Positions 1 to 7,667 of a stretch of DNA of 64,000 nt are shown here, in pieces. Position numbers and translations under genes: made by a program. Source of the stretch: Flavobacteriaceae bacterium GF1. GTDB lineage: Bacteria > Bacteroidota > Bacteroidia > Flavobacteriales > Flavobacteriaceae. The DNA lies in contig WNKP01000001.1 of NCBI GenBank assembly GCA_009797885.1, forward strand, positions 496,001 to 560,000, written 5' to 3'. Within the stretch, counting starts at the first letter, position 1; each line of letters opens with the position of its first letter. The notes under the pieces were generated by a model. It searched no databases. It was not told the origin of the DNA and saw only the letters and a list, made by a program, of their open reading frames with translations.

Positions 1-240
1 GGTGACCAAAAGCCCGAAGAGAACAAAAAAGGGGATGGCGAAGAAAAAGAGGAGCAGAAAAAACAGCCCAACCAGGGAGAAGAACCCGAGAAGCAACCCA
101 GGCCAAGGCCCAATCAACTTTCCAAACAGCAAATTCAAAACCTTTTAGAGGCCATGCAGAACGAAGAGAAAAAAGTGCAAGAGAAGATTGATGCCAAAAA
201 AGTGAAGGGTAAGAAAATCAAAAACGAGAAAGACTGGTAG
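1..240 (+). CDS. BatC-like TPR protein, C-terminal fragment
   Basis: An open frame enters from the left edge and stops at TAG 238-240, giving 79 residues of the C-terminus. The fragment is highly charged (Glu/Lys/Gln/Pro-rich) and ends with the segment LSKQQIQNLLEAMQNEEKKV and a Lys-rich tail closing in KDW. This is the usual end of the BatC tetratricopeptide protein that precedes BatD in flavobacterial aerotolerance operons. The stop codon overlaps the GTG start of the BatD gene, which fits translational coupling. The TPR repeats and signal region would lie upstream, outside the window. The name rests on tail similarity and operon position, both seen here; the role in a periplasmic Bat complex is family knowledge. 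Confidence 0.8.
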   Translation, partial: GDQKPEENKKGDGEEKEEQKKQPNQGEEPEKQPRPRPNQLSKQQIQNLLEAMQNEEKKVQEKIDAKKVKGKKIKNEKDW

Positions 241-2024
241 TGTACGCCTGGGAATTGACATATCGTTATTTAATTGTCCTTTTCTTGCTTTGGGGAGGAA
301 CCTTATCCGCACAAGATGCCGATGAAGTGACTTTTGAAATAAAGCTGAGCAAGGAAAAATTGGGTATCAATGAACGATTACGGGTGGAATTTGCAATGAA
401 TAAGGATGGTGATAATTTCAATCCCCCCACTTTTGATGGGTTCCAGGTGATCATGGGACCATCACAGTCCATTTCCTCATCCTGGATCAATGGAAAACGA
501 ACCTTTTCCAAATCCTATTCCTACATCCTAAAACCTACGGCACAAGGTAGTTTTACCATAGGGCAGGCCGCTATAGAAATTGATGGGGAAACCTATAAGA
601 CCATACCAAGAAAAGTACAGATTACACAGGCCGTGGCCAATCCCAATGCGCCAAAGACGGCAGAAGACGTCGCCGATGAAAACCTGCATTTGATAGCGGA
701 GGTCTCCAAGGGAAGCCCCTATTTAAATGAAGCGGTGACCGTGGTGTATAAACTATACATTAGTTCCAACATATCCGTTACCAATTTTAGGCCGTTGGAC
801 AGTCCCAAATACAATAATTTCTGGAGCCAGGATATCCCCGTTACCAAGTATAATACGGTAAATGAAACCTATAAGGGCAAACCTTACCGAAGTGTAATAC
901 TAAAGCGGGTGGTCCTCTATCCCCAAAAGTCGGGAAAGTTGGAAATTGAACCATTGGCCTTGGAAATATATGTGGATGTTCCTACCAGTAGAAGGGATTT
1001 CTTCGGTAGTCGAATCTACACGCAAACCAGTAAAACGGTCTCGGCAGGCAAGCGAACACTTAATGTACTCCCATTGCCGGAACAAGGAAAACCCGTGGGG
1101 TTCAGTGGTGCTGTGGGACAATTCGATTTTACCGTTACGACCAGCAAAACCAGTCTTAATGCTTCAGAATCCCTGCAGGCCAAGGTTGAAGTAAGTGGCA
1201 AGGGAAACCTTAAACTCTTCCAGTTACCGGAGCCTGAACTGCCCAGTGCACTGGAGGTTTATGAACCTGAATTTGATGAAAAGGTCCGTACCACCATTAC
1301 AGGGATGCAAGGGAAGGTGACCAATAACTATACCATAGTTCCCTCCTTTAGGGGAAGGTATCCCATCCCCAGTATTTCCTTCAGTTACTTTGATCCCAGA
1401 GCAAGGGCTTACAGGACATTGAATTCCGACGAAATAACGATCAATGTAATGGAAGGCCCAACGGATGATGTGCAAGGTACCCCTGGTTTGGTCGGTAGGC
1501 CACAAATTGCCGTGGCGACCGGAAGTCAGTTCCATTTTATCAAAACACAACCAAACTTGATTTCCGTAAGCACGGAACGCTTTTTTGGTTCCCAAAAATT
1601 CCTTTGGCTGTTGTTCGGACCATTGGCCCTTATTCCCTTGGTTCTTTTCATTAGAAAGAAAAAACAGGAAAGTGATGCGGACGTTGAAGGTAATCGCCTA
1701 AAAATGGCCAACCGATTGGCCAAAAAATACCTTTCCACAGCCAAAAAGCAATTGGGTAATCCGGATGGTTTTTATGTTGCCCTGGAGAAAGCTTTACATA
1801 ATTATCTCAAAGCAAAACTTAAGATCGAAACTTCGGAATTCAGTAAAGAAAAAATAGTTGATCTACTCAATGACAGAAAAGTGGATGAAGCCACTACATC
1901 ACAATTTATAGCGCTATTGCAAAGTTGTGAAATGGCACGTTACAGTCCCATTACCAATGTACAGATGAATGAAGACTATGTAAAGGCAAGTGAAGTCATC
2001 TCCAAAATGGACAAACAGCTATGA
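240..2024 (+). CDS. batD: BatD family protein
   Basis: A 594-residue membrane-anchored protein of the Bat (Bacteroides aerotolerance) operon. Residues 1-24 form a signal peptide with a hydrophobic core and a Leu-Ser-Ala cleavage site. A long beta-rich periplasmic region follows, as in the BatD/oxygen-tolerance family, then one membrane segment near residues 455-475 followed by Arg/Lys and a cytoplasmic tail of about 115 residues. The start is GTG at 240, overlapping the upstream stop; no ATG lies nearby in frame. The downstream BatE gene overlaps by four bases (ATGA). Bat proteins are thought to work with MoxR ATPases and von Willebrand-domain BatA/BatB proteins in envelope or oxidative stress; that is family knowledge and the molecular role is unsettled. 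Confidence 0.88.
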   Translation: MYAWELTYRYLIVLFLLWGGTLSAQDADEVTFEIKLSKEKLGINERLRVEFAMNKDGDNFNPPTFDGFQVIMGPSQSISSSWINGKRTFSKSYSYILKPTAQGSFTIGQAAIEIDGETYKTIPRKVQITQAVANPNAPKTAEDVADENLHLIAEVSKGSPYLNEAVTVVYKLYISSNISVTNFRPLDSPKYNNFWSQDIPVTKYNTVNETYKGKPYRSVILKRVVLYPQKSGKLEIEPLALEIYVDVPTSRRDFFGSRIYTQTSKTVSAGKRTLNVLPLPEQGKPVGFSGAVGQFDFTVTTSKTSLNASESLQAKVEVSGKGNLKLFQLPEPELPSALEVYEPEFDEKVRTTITGMQGKVTNNYTIVPSFRGRYPIPSISFSYFDPRARAYRTLNSDEITINVMEGPTDDVQGTPGLVGRPQIAVATGSQFHFIKTQPNLISVSTERFFGSQKFLWLLFGPLALIPLVLFIRKKKQESDADVEGNRLKMANRLAKKYLSTAKKQLGNPDGFYVALEKALHNYLKAKLKIETSEFSKEKIVDLLNDRKVDEATTSQFIALLQSCEMARYSPITNVQMNEDYVKASEVISKMDKQL

Positions 2025-2785
2025 AAAAGACATATGTAGGTATCATAGCGCTTTTTTTCCTGGTATCGGGAACCTATGCCCAAAACGAGGTCCTGTTCCA
2101 AAAGGCCACGGATGCATACAATGAAGGGGAATACCAAAAGGCCATTGGTTTTTACGAGGATATTTTGGAAAATGGCAAGCATTCGGCCGAACTCTATTTC
2201 AATTTGGGCAACTGCCATTACAAACTGGATGAAATTGGTCCCAGTATCTATTATTACGAAAAAGCCCTATTGCTCAAGCCCAATGATTCTGAAATAAAGA
2301 ACAATCTCGGCTTTGCCCAAAACATGCGATTGGATGCCGTTGAGGAAATGCCCAAAACAGCAATGTCCCGGCTGCATGACACCATTGTTTTGTCACTTTC
2401 CGCAGACCAATGGGCCTATTTGGCCATAGCCATGATATTCCTATTTGTTTTAGGGTTCATTATTTATTATATCCTATATTCCGCTACCAAAAAACGGATT
2501 GCCTTTATTGTGGCCAATACGGCCCTTTTCATTTCTTTTTTTTCCGTGGCAATGGGCTATCTGGCCCATAAGAGCTATATGGCAAAAAATCCCGGGATAA
2601 TTTTTGAGCGTGAAATTGTGGTGACCTCAGAACCCAATGAACGTAGTGAAAAAGTCTTCGCCTTACATGAGGGCACCAAGGTCAATGTACTGGAATCCCT
2701 GGAAGATTGGCATAAAATAAGGATTGCCGATGGCCAAACGGGTTGGTTGCCTTCAAATAGTCTTCGGTTATTGAAGGATTTTTAA
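2021..2785 (+). CDS. batE: BatE-like TPR and SH3 domain protein
   Basis: A 254-residue protein at the end of the Bat operon. It has a signal peptide (residues 1-20, ending Thr-Tyr-Ala before Gln-Asn), TPR-type helices at about 24-100 (the pattern ELYFNLGNCHYKLDE is visible), two membrane segments near 131-152 and 160-183, and a C-terminal bacterial SH3 domain from about 198 to the end, closing with a typical GWLPSNSLRLL strand. TPR plus SH3 is the normal BatE arrangement. The ATG lies inside the BatD stop codon, so translation is probably coupled. No clear terminator follows, and the next gene starts 73 bases on with its own AT-rich leader. Confidence 0.87.
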   Translation: MKKTYVGIIALFFLVSGTYAQNEVLFQKATDAYNEGEYQKAIGFYEDILENGKHSAELYFNLGNCHYKLDEIGPSIYYYEKALLLKPNDSEIKNNLGFAQNMRLDAVEEMPKTAMSRLHDTIVLSLSADQWAYLAIAMIFLFVLGFIIYYILYSATKKRIAFIVANTALFISFFSVAMGYLAHKSYMAKNPGIIFEREIVVTSEPNERSEKVFALHEGTKVNVLESLEDWHKIRIADGQTGWLPSNSLRLLKDF

Positions 2786-2858
2786 AAAATCCGTACCTTT
2801 CCTATCAATAGCAATACTTTTAATTCTGTGTTTTTGTGCGCAGCTAAATACTATTACT

Positions 2859-3491
2859 ATGCTCTACTACAAAGATATCCTCGAAAAAAACAAAAAATGG
2901 GCAGCAAAAAAATTGGCGGAGAACCCAACCTATTTTGATGAAATGGCCAAGGGTCAGCATCCTCCACTTTTATGGATTGGTTGTGCAGATAGTAGGGTTC
3001 CATCAAGTGATGTAATTGGCGCCGAGCCCGGCGAAGTGTTTACACATAGGAATATTGCCAATATGGTCATCCATACCGACATTAATATGCTCAGCGTGCT
3101 GGAATATGCCGTAACCGCCCTCAAAGTAAGGCATATTATAGTTTGTGGGCATTATGGTTGTGGTGGTGTAAAGGCAGCCATGGGACATAGTACCGTTGGT
3201 TTTGTGGGGAAATGGATACGTCATATCAAGGATATCTATGCAAAGTACAAACCAGAATTGGAGGCCATAGCAGATGAGAACAAACGTTGGGACCATTTGG
3301 TGGAATTAAACGTGAAGGAGCAGGTATATGATTTGGCCAAAACCTCCATTGTCCAACACGCCTGGCAGGAAGGACAGTTTTTACACATCCATGGGTGGGT
3401 ATACGATATTAAAAATGGTATTGCCAATGATATGGATATCAGTATGAACAATACTTCTGCCTTGGACGAAATTTACCATATTCACGTATAA
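2859..3491 (+). CDS. beta-class carbonic anhydrase
   Basis: A 210-residue beta carbonic anhydrase, interconverting CO2 and bicarbonate in the cytoplasm. Zinc and catalytic residues are visible: Cys42, Asp44 and Arg46 in CADSR, then His98 and Cys101 in GHYGCGG. The length matches the compact bacterial type without a signal peptide. The gene is followed 41 bases later by a SulP anion transporter, an arrangement repeated with different paralogues at 6931-9320. The pair suggests that transported bicarbonate is hydrated or dehydrated next to the transporter; that coupling is inference. It is clearly different in sequence from the second carbonic anhydrase, so this is not a recent copy. Confidence 0.93.
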   Translation: MLYYKDILEKNKKWAAKKLAENPTYFDEMAKGQHPPLLWIGCADSRVPSSDVIGAEPGEVFTHRNIANMVIHTDINMLSVLEYAVTALKVRHIIVCGHYGCGGVKAAMGHSTVGFVGKWIRHIKDIYAKYKPELEAIADENKRWDHLVELNVKEQVYDLAKTSIVQHAWQEGQFLHIHGWVYDIKNGIANDMDISMNNTSALDEIYHIHV

Positions 3492-3532
3492 CCTATATCC
3501 ACCGTTAGGTATACCAAGAAATCCACGATTTT

Positions 3533-5395
3533 ATGAAGAACTTTTTTGCCCATTTTCGGGGTGATTTATTTGGGGGTATCACAGCCGGTATTGTTGCACT
3601 TCCCCTGGCATTGGCATTTGGGGTCAGTTCCGGACTTGGACCAAGTGCAGGTTTGTACGGAGCTATTTTTATCAGTTTTTTTGCGGCCCTCTTTGGCGGC
3701 ACCAATACGCAGATATCTGGCCCAACAGCTCCTATGACCGCCGTAAGTATGGTCGTGATTGCCGGTATTTTGGCCGTTCATGACGGAGATGTCAACAAAG
3801 CCCTTCCCATTATCCTGACCGTATTCCTTTTGGCCGGACTCATGCAGATTGGCTTGGGGGCCATTGGCCTGGGAATGTACATTAAATACATTCCCTATCC
3901 AGTTGTATCGGGATTTATGACCGCCATTGGAGTGATTATCCTGGTGACACAAATCTTACCTGCCGTGGGTTATTATCCCAAGGAAGACGAGACGTATGTA
4001 ACCCAATTTATGCCGGAAGCAGAAGAGGAGATCCTGGAAAATATTTTAAAGGAAGAGGCCGGTGAAGGGATTTTGGTCCTGGAAGACTTTGAGGAAACCA
4101 TTAAACGTGCCTCAAAAATCACCGAGGCGGAGATGCTCAAAGAAGCGCAAACATTAGGCGCAAAAGAAGCTTCAGGGGTTTTGGGAACTTTTAAGGTATT
4201 GCCCAATGCCCTTAGAAACATCAATTGGTTGGAGTTGGCCTTGGCCTTGGCCACTATAGCTATCATATATGGTTTTAAAAGAATTACCAAGGTTGTCCCA
4301 AGCACTTTGGTTGCTTTAATTGTGGTTTCTGGCGTCGCCTATGGCTTTGGATTGGACTATCGCCCCATTGAAAAAATACCTGAAGGATTACCGATACCGC
4401 AGATGGGAATTCTTTCAGAATTTAAATTGAGTGCCATTTCCCCCTATATCTTTACGGCCCTTACTTTGGCATTGCTGGGTGCCATTGATTCCCTGCTTAC
4501 CTCGGTGGTTGCGGACAACATGACCAATACCAAGCACAAACCCAACAAAGAATTGGTGGGTCAGGGGATTGGGAATAGTATTGCTGCCATTTTCGGGGGA
4601 ATTCCCGGAGCAGGAGCCACCATTAGAACCGTGGTCAATATTAATTCCGGGGGCAAGACGCGCCTTTCCGGCATGATTGCCGGTCTGCTGTTACTGCTCA
4701 TTTTATTGGCCCTGGGACCGGTCGCCTCCCAAATACCAGCTGCCGTTTTAGCGGGCATTTTGGTTACGGTAGGGATTGGCGTCATGGATTACAAAGGCCT
4801 AAAAGCCATTCCGTATTTACCCAAGGACATCAAATTGGGACCTATAAAGCTGAGTTCAGAGGTCATTATTATGCTCACTGTTTTGGTGCTTTCCTCCGTT
4901 TGGAACCTGGTCTATGCGGTAGGGATTGGTTTGGTAATCGCTTCCCTAATGTTTATGAAAAAAATTGGCGACCTCACAGGGAAACGATCGGAGGTAAAGC
5001 CTTTGGATGAAAAAGCCTGGCCCGATGAGAAAAATTTCCCGGTGCGATTCAAAGAGGAAGTTTTTATTAAGCACTTAAAAGGCCCTTTGTTTTTTGGGTC
5101 CACAAGCGATTTTCAACAATTGGCCGAACAGATTCCCACCACCGCTTCCACCGTTATTATTCGGATGGGGCGTATGCAGTACATGGATCAGTCCGGACTC
5201 TATGCCATGGAGGATGTTTTACAGGATTTAAAACGAAATGGGATTTCCGTTTTGTTCGTCAATGTATTGGACCAGCCCAAATACATGATGGAGCGGATAG
5301 ATATTATTCCCGATTTGATTCCAAGGGAACACCTTTTTGACGATTTCAAGAGCTGTTTACAATGGGTTGTGGCCAATGTTGAGGATAAATACTGA
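3533..5395 (+). CDS. SulP family anion transporter with STAS domain
   Basis: A 620-residue SulP/SLC26-type inner-membrane transporter. The N-terminus has the family pattern GGITAGIVALPLALAFG and multiple hydrophobic segments up to about residue 485; the C-terminal STAS domain (about 505-615) carries the MDQSG motif. Placement after a carbonic anhydrase gene favours bicarbonate as substrate, as for BicA-like proteins, but sulfate or another anion cannot be excluded. It is about 70 residues longer than the second SulP in the window. The extra length is a highly acidic Glu/Lys-rich insert at about 148-225, in the middle of the membrane domain. No obvious terminator follows; a 377-base gap holds an inverted repeat. 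Confidence 0.9.
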   Translation: MKNFFAHFRGDLFGGITAGIVALPLALAFGVSSGLGPSAGLYGAIFISFFAALFGGTNTQISGPTAPMTAVSMVVIAGILAVHDGDVNKALPIILTVFLLAGLMQIGLGAIGLGMYIKYIPYPVVSGFMTAIGVIILVTQILPAVGYYPKEDETYVTQFMPEAEEEILENILKEEAGEGILVLEDFEETIKRASKITEAEMLKEAQTLGAKEASGVLGTFKVLPNALRNINWLELALALATIAIIYGFKRITKVVPSTLVALIVVSGVAYGFGLDYRPIEKIPEGLPIPQMGILSEFKLSAISPYIFTALTLALLGAIDSLLTSVVADNMTNTKHKPNKELVGQGIGNSIAAIFGGIPGAGATIRTVVNINSGGKTRLSGMIAGLLLLLILLALGPVASQIPAAVLAGILVTVGIGVMDYKGLKAIPYLPKDIKLGPIKLSSEVIIMLTVLVLSSVWNLVYAVGIGLVIASLMFMKKIGDLTGKRSEVKPLDEKAWPDEKNFPVRFKEEVFIKHLKGPLFFGSTSDFQQLAEQIPTTASTVIIRMGRMQYMDQSGLYAMEDVLQDLKRNGISVLFVNVLDQPKYMMERIDIIPDLIPREHLFDDFKSCLQWVVANVEDKY

Positions 5396-5477
5396 TCTCC
5401 AAGATCATATTTTCCCTACGTTATGACTTTTGAAACGTATGGACCTATTTAACATGGGCTCGCTTTAGGAAAATCAA

Positions 5478-5609
5478 GTCATTTTGAGTGTTTTTGCGAT
5501 AGCAAAAATGTATCGAAAAACCTGCCTGATCGGCAAGTAATTCTCTTGCAAAATCCTAATTTCGATACAATTTTTCTTCATTTCATTACGAAAAACCACT
5601 CAATTTGAC
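5478..5609. repeat. Inverted repeat, MITE-like, without a gene
   Basis: Outer arms are GTCATTTTGAGTG (5478-5490) and CACTCAATTTGAC (5597-5609), complementary except for two positions. Inner arms TGTATCGAAA (5509-5518) and TTTCGATACA (5560-5569) are perfect complements. The same two-layer architecture, with related outer (GTCA..T.GAG) and inner (TGTATCGA) sequences, frames a decayed GIY-YIG nuclease gene at 60044-60355. This copy therefore looks like a gene-less member of the same repeat family. The relationship is seen by eye from short motifs. Confidence 0.65.
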
Positions 5610-5742
5610 GGATTTTGTTTGATAAAAAATAAGTCCAACTCACGTTATTTAATAAAACGGATACTTTTTTGTCTAAGCTTTAACATCAATTTAAATGCAA
5701 ATTGTATTTCATGGATTGGATTCCATTTCAGGGACAATTCCT

Positions 5743-5750
5743 TAAATTTG
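5743..5750 (+). promoter_or_regulatory. Promoter -7 element for pheS
   Basis: TAAATTTG matches the Bacteroidota TAnnTTTG element, 22 bases before the pheS ATG. No well-spaced TTTG -33 box is obvious, so this is a partial match only. Confidence 0.4.
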
Positions 5751-5772
5751 CCTACTTACAAAGCTTCGGGCC

Positions 5773-6792
5773 ATGATTGATACCATAAAGGACCACATCA
5801 CTAAAGTTGAACAATTTACGGCAACTTCAAAGGATGAAATTGAGAATTTCCGTATTACCTATTTAGGAAAGAAAGGCCTTTTGAACCAGTTCTTTGCGGA
5901 GTTCAAAAATGTGGCCAATGACCAGAAAAAAGAATATGGCCAGGTTATCAATCAGCTAAAAACAAGGGCAACCGATAAGGTAAACGCCCTAAAGGAGAGT
6001 TTGGAATCCAACACGGTTTCCGAAGGAAAATTTGGTGACCTTACCCGTCCCGGTAATCCTATTTCCCTTGGAGCAAGGCACCCTATCAGCATTGTAAAAA
6101 ATCAAATCATCGATATTTTTTCGCGCATTGGGTTCAATGTTTCCGAAGGCCCCGAAATTGAGGATGATTGGCATAACTTCACTGCCCTGAACCTCCCGGA
6201 ACATCACCCGGCCAGGGATATGCAGGATACTTTTTTTATCCAGACCGATCCGGACATCCTTCTTCGTACCCATACCTCATCGGTACAGGTAAGGTATATG
6301 CAAGAACATAAACCTCCCATCCGGACCATTTCCCCAGGAAGGGTATACAGAAATGAGGCCATTTCGGCCCGCTCCCACTGTTTTTTCCATCAAGTGGAAG
6401 GATTGTACGTGGATAAGGATGTTTCTTTTGCCGATTTAAAACAAACCCTGCAATATTTTACTTCGGAAATGTTTGGGAAATCCAAAATCCGGTTGCGTCC
6501 ATCTTATTTCCCGTTCACGGAACCCAGTGCCGAAGTGGATGTGTATTGGGGACTGGAAACCGAGACCGACCATAAGATGACCAAGGGTACAGGTTGGTTG
6601 GAAATCATGGGCTGTGGAATGGTCGACCCCAATGTCTTAAAGAACTGCGGAATTGATCCAGACATTTATTCCGGCTTTGCCTTTGGAATGGGAATTGACC
6701 GCATTGCCCTTTTGCAATACCAAATCTCCGACATCCGTACCTTAAGTGAAAATGATGTGCGGTTCCTAGATCAATTTAGAAGTAGTTGGTAA
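5773..6792 (+). CDS. pheS: Phenylalanine--tRNA ligase alpha subunit
   Basis: A 339-residue PheRS alpha chain, which charges tRNA-Phe as part of an alpha2beta2 enzyme. The N-terminal coiled-coil tRNA-binding region (about 1-90) is followed by the class II catalytic core. Motif 2 is visible around ISPGRVYRNEAISARSHCFF, and motif 3 near the end as FGMGIDRIALLQY. Length is normal. pheT is not next to it. The gene is monocistronic between two carbonic anhydrase/SulP pairs, an unusual setting. Identification is by strong family similarity throughout. Confidence 0.96.
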   Translation: MIDTIKDHITKVEQFTATSKDEIENFRITYLGKKGLLNQFFAEFKNVANDQKKEYGQVINQLKTRATDKVNALKESLESNTVSEGKFGDLTRPGNPISLGARHPISIVKNQIIDIFSRIGFNVSEGPEIEDDWHNFTALNLPEHHPARDMQDTFFIQTDPDILLRTHTSSVQVRYMQEHKPPIRTISPGRVYRNEAISARSHCFFHQVEGLYVDKDVSFADLKQTLQYFTSEMFGKSKIRLRPSYFPFTEPSAEVDVYWGLETETDHKMTKGTGWLEIMGCGMVDPNVLKNCGIDPDIYSGFAFGMGIDRIALLQYQISDIRTLSENDVRFLDQFRSSW

Positions 6793-6870
6793 ACTTTCAA
6801 TCAATAGCTTTACTATTGACTAAGGGCGTAAAACTTTAAGACAATTATAACATTATTGCTGTTCTTCCCT

Positions 6871-6902
6871 GTTGGTGTTGACTTTCCGGCTGTTTAAATT
6901 TG
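6871..6902 (+). promoter_or_regulatory. Promoter of second carbonic anhydrase gene
   Basis: GTTG at 6871-6874 and TAAATTTG at 6895-6902, separated by 20 bases, fit the Bacteroidota -33/-7 promoter pattern with one mismatch in the -33 box. The ATG follows 28 bases after the -7 element. Confidence 0.5.
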
Positions 6903-6930
6903 AGACAACTGAAACTAAACACTACCCACA

Positions 6931-7617
6931 ATGGAAAGAATTAAAAAAGTCATCATTCTTGATGAGAATGATGCCTCGGTGGAAATTAAGCCCTTGGTCG
7001 AGGACGTACTGACTGCCGAACAGCAAAAAGCCTTATCCCCGGATGCCGTTATAGCCAGTCTTAAAGCAGGCAATGAACGTTATGTTACCAATGACCTAAC
7101 TGCCCGTGACCACACGGAACAAATCCGAAAAAGTACCAACGGCCAATATCCCAAGGCAGTAATACTGTCCTGTTTGGACAGCCGGGTACCTGTTGAGGAC
7201 GTGTTTGATAAAGGTATTGGAGACCTTTTTGTAGCGCGCGTTGCCGGCAATTTTGTGAACGAGGATATTTTGGGCAGTATGGAATTTGGCTGTAAAGTAG
7301 CGGGTTCCAAGGTAATAATGGTCTTGGGACATGAACATTGCGGTGCGGTAAAAGCGGCCATAGATAATGTTAAACTGGGCAATATTACCGCTATGCTCAC
7401 CAAAATAAGACCCGTTGTGGAATCCAGCGATTATAGTGGTGACAAAACCTCTTCCAATCCAGAATATGTGCATTTGGTATGTGTGAACAATGTACTTAAT
7501 ACCATGGAGCAAATTCGAAAAAACAGCCCTATTCTTAAGGAAATGGAAGATTCCGGAGCGATAAAGATCATTGGAGGGGTTTATGATATGGATACCGGGA
7601 AAGTTGATTTCCTATAG
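6931..7617 (+). CDS. beta-class carbonic anhydrase, second paralogue
   Basis: A 228-residue beta carbonic anhydrase of a different subtype from the gene at 2859. It carries an extra N-terminal segment of about 35 residues before the core. Active-site residues are Cys81, Asp83 and Arg85 in CLDSR, and His134 and Cys137 in GHEHCGAV. The segment DLFVARVAGNFVN is typical of the clade often found with SulP transporters. No signal peptide is evident, so it should be cytoplasmic. A SulP gene begins 50 bases downstream, across a perfect 13-base tandem duplication. Function is secure; the partnership with the transporter is inferred from adjacency and from the repetition of the arrangement in this window. 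Confidence 0.93.
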   Translation: MERIKKVIILDENDASVEIKPLVEDVLTAEQQKALSPDAVIASLKAGNERYVTNDLTARDHTEQIRKSTNGQYPKAVILSCLDSRVPVEDVFDKGIGDLFVARVAGNFVNEDILGSMEFGCKVAGSKVIMVLGHEHCGAVKAAIDNVKLGNITAMLTKIRPVVESSDYSGDKTSSNPEYVHLVCVNNVLNTMEQIRKNSPILKEMEDSGAIKIIGGVYDMDTGKVDFL

Positions 7618-7631
7618 GCTTCTTTTTCCTT

Positions 7632-7657
7632 TTTAGTAACCAACTTTAGTAACCAAC
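7632..7657 (+). repeat. Perfect 13-base tandem duplication
   Basis: TTTAGTAACCAAC occurs twice in direct contact (7632-7644 and 7645-7657), immediately upstream of the second SulP gene. It may be a slippage product or a doubled binding site in the leader. Confidence 0.8.
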
Positions 7658-7667
7658 CTTATATAAC

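Larger units (their letters stand above)
5396..5772. other. Intergenic gap with inverted repeat and pheS promoter motif
   Basis: A 377-base stretch without a credible coding frame. It contains a long imperfect inverted repeat at 5478-5609 (described separately) and a TAnnTTTG-type promoter element just before pheS. The rest is AT-rich and shows no tRNA, riboswitch or terminator that I can recognise. Confidence 0.7.
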
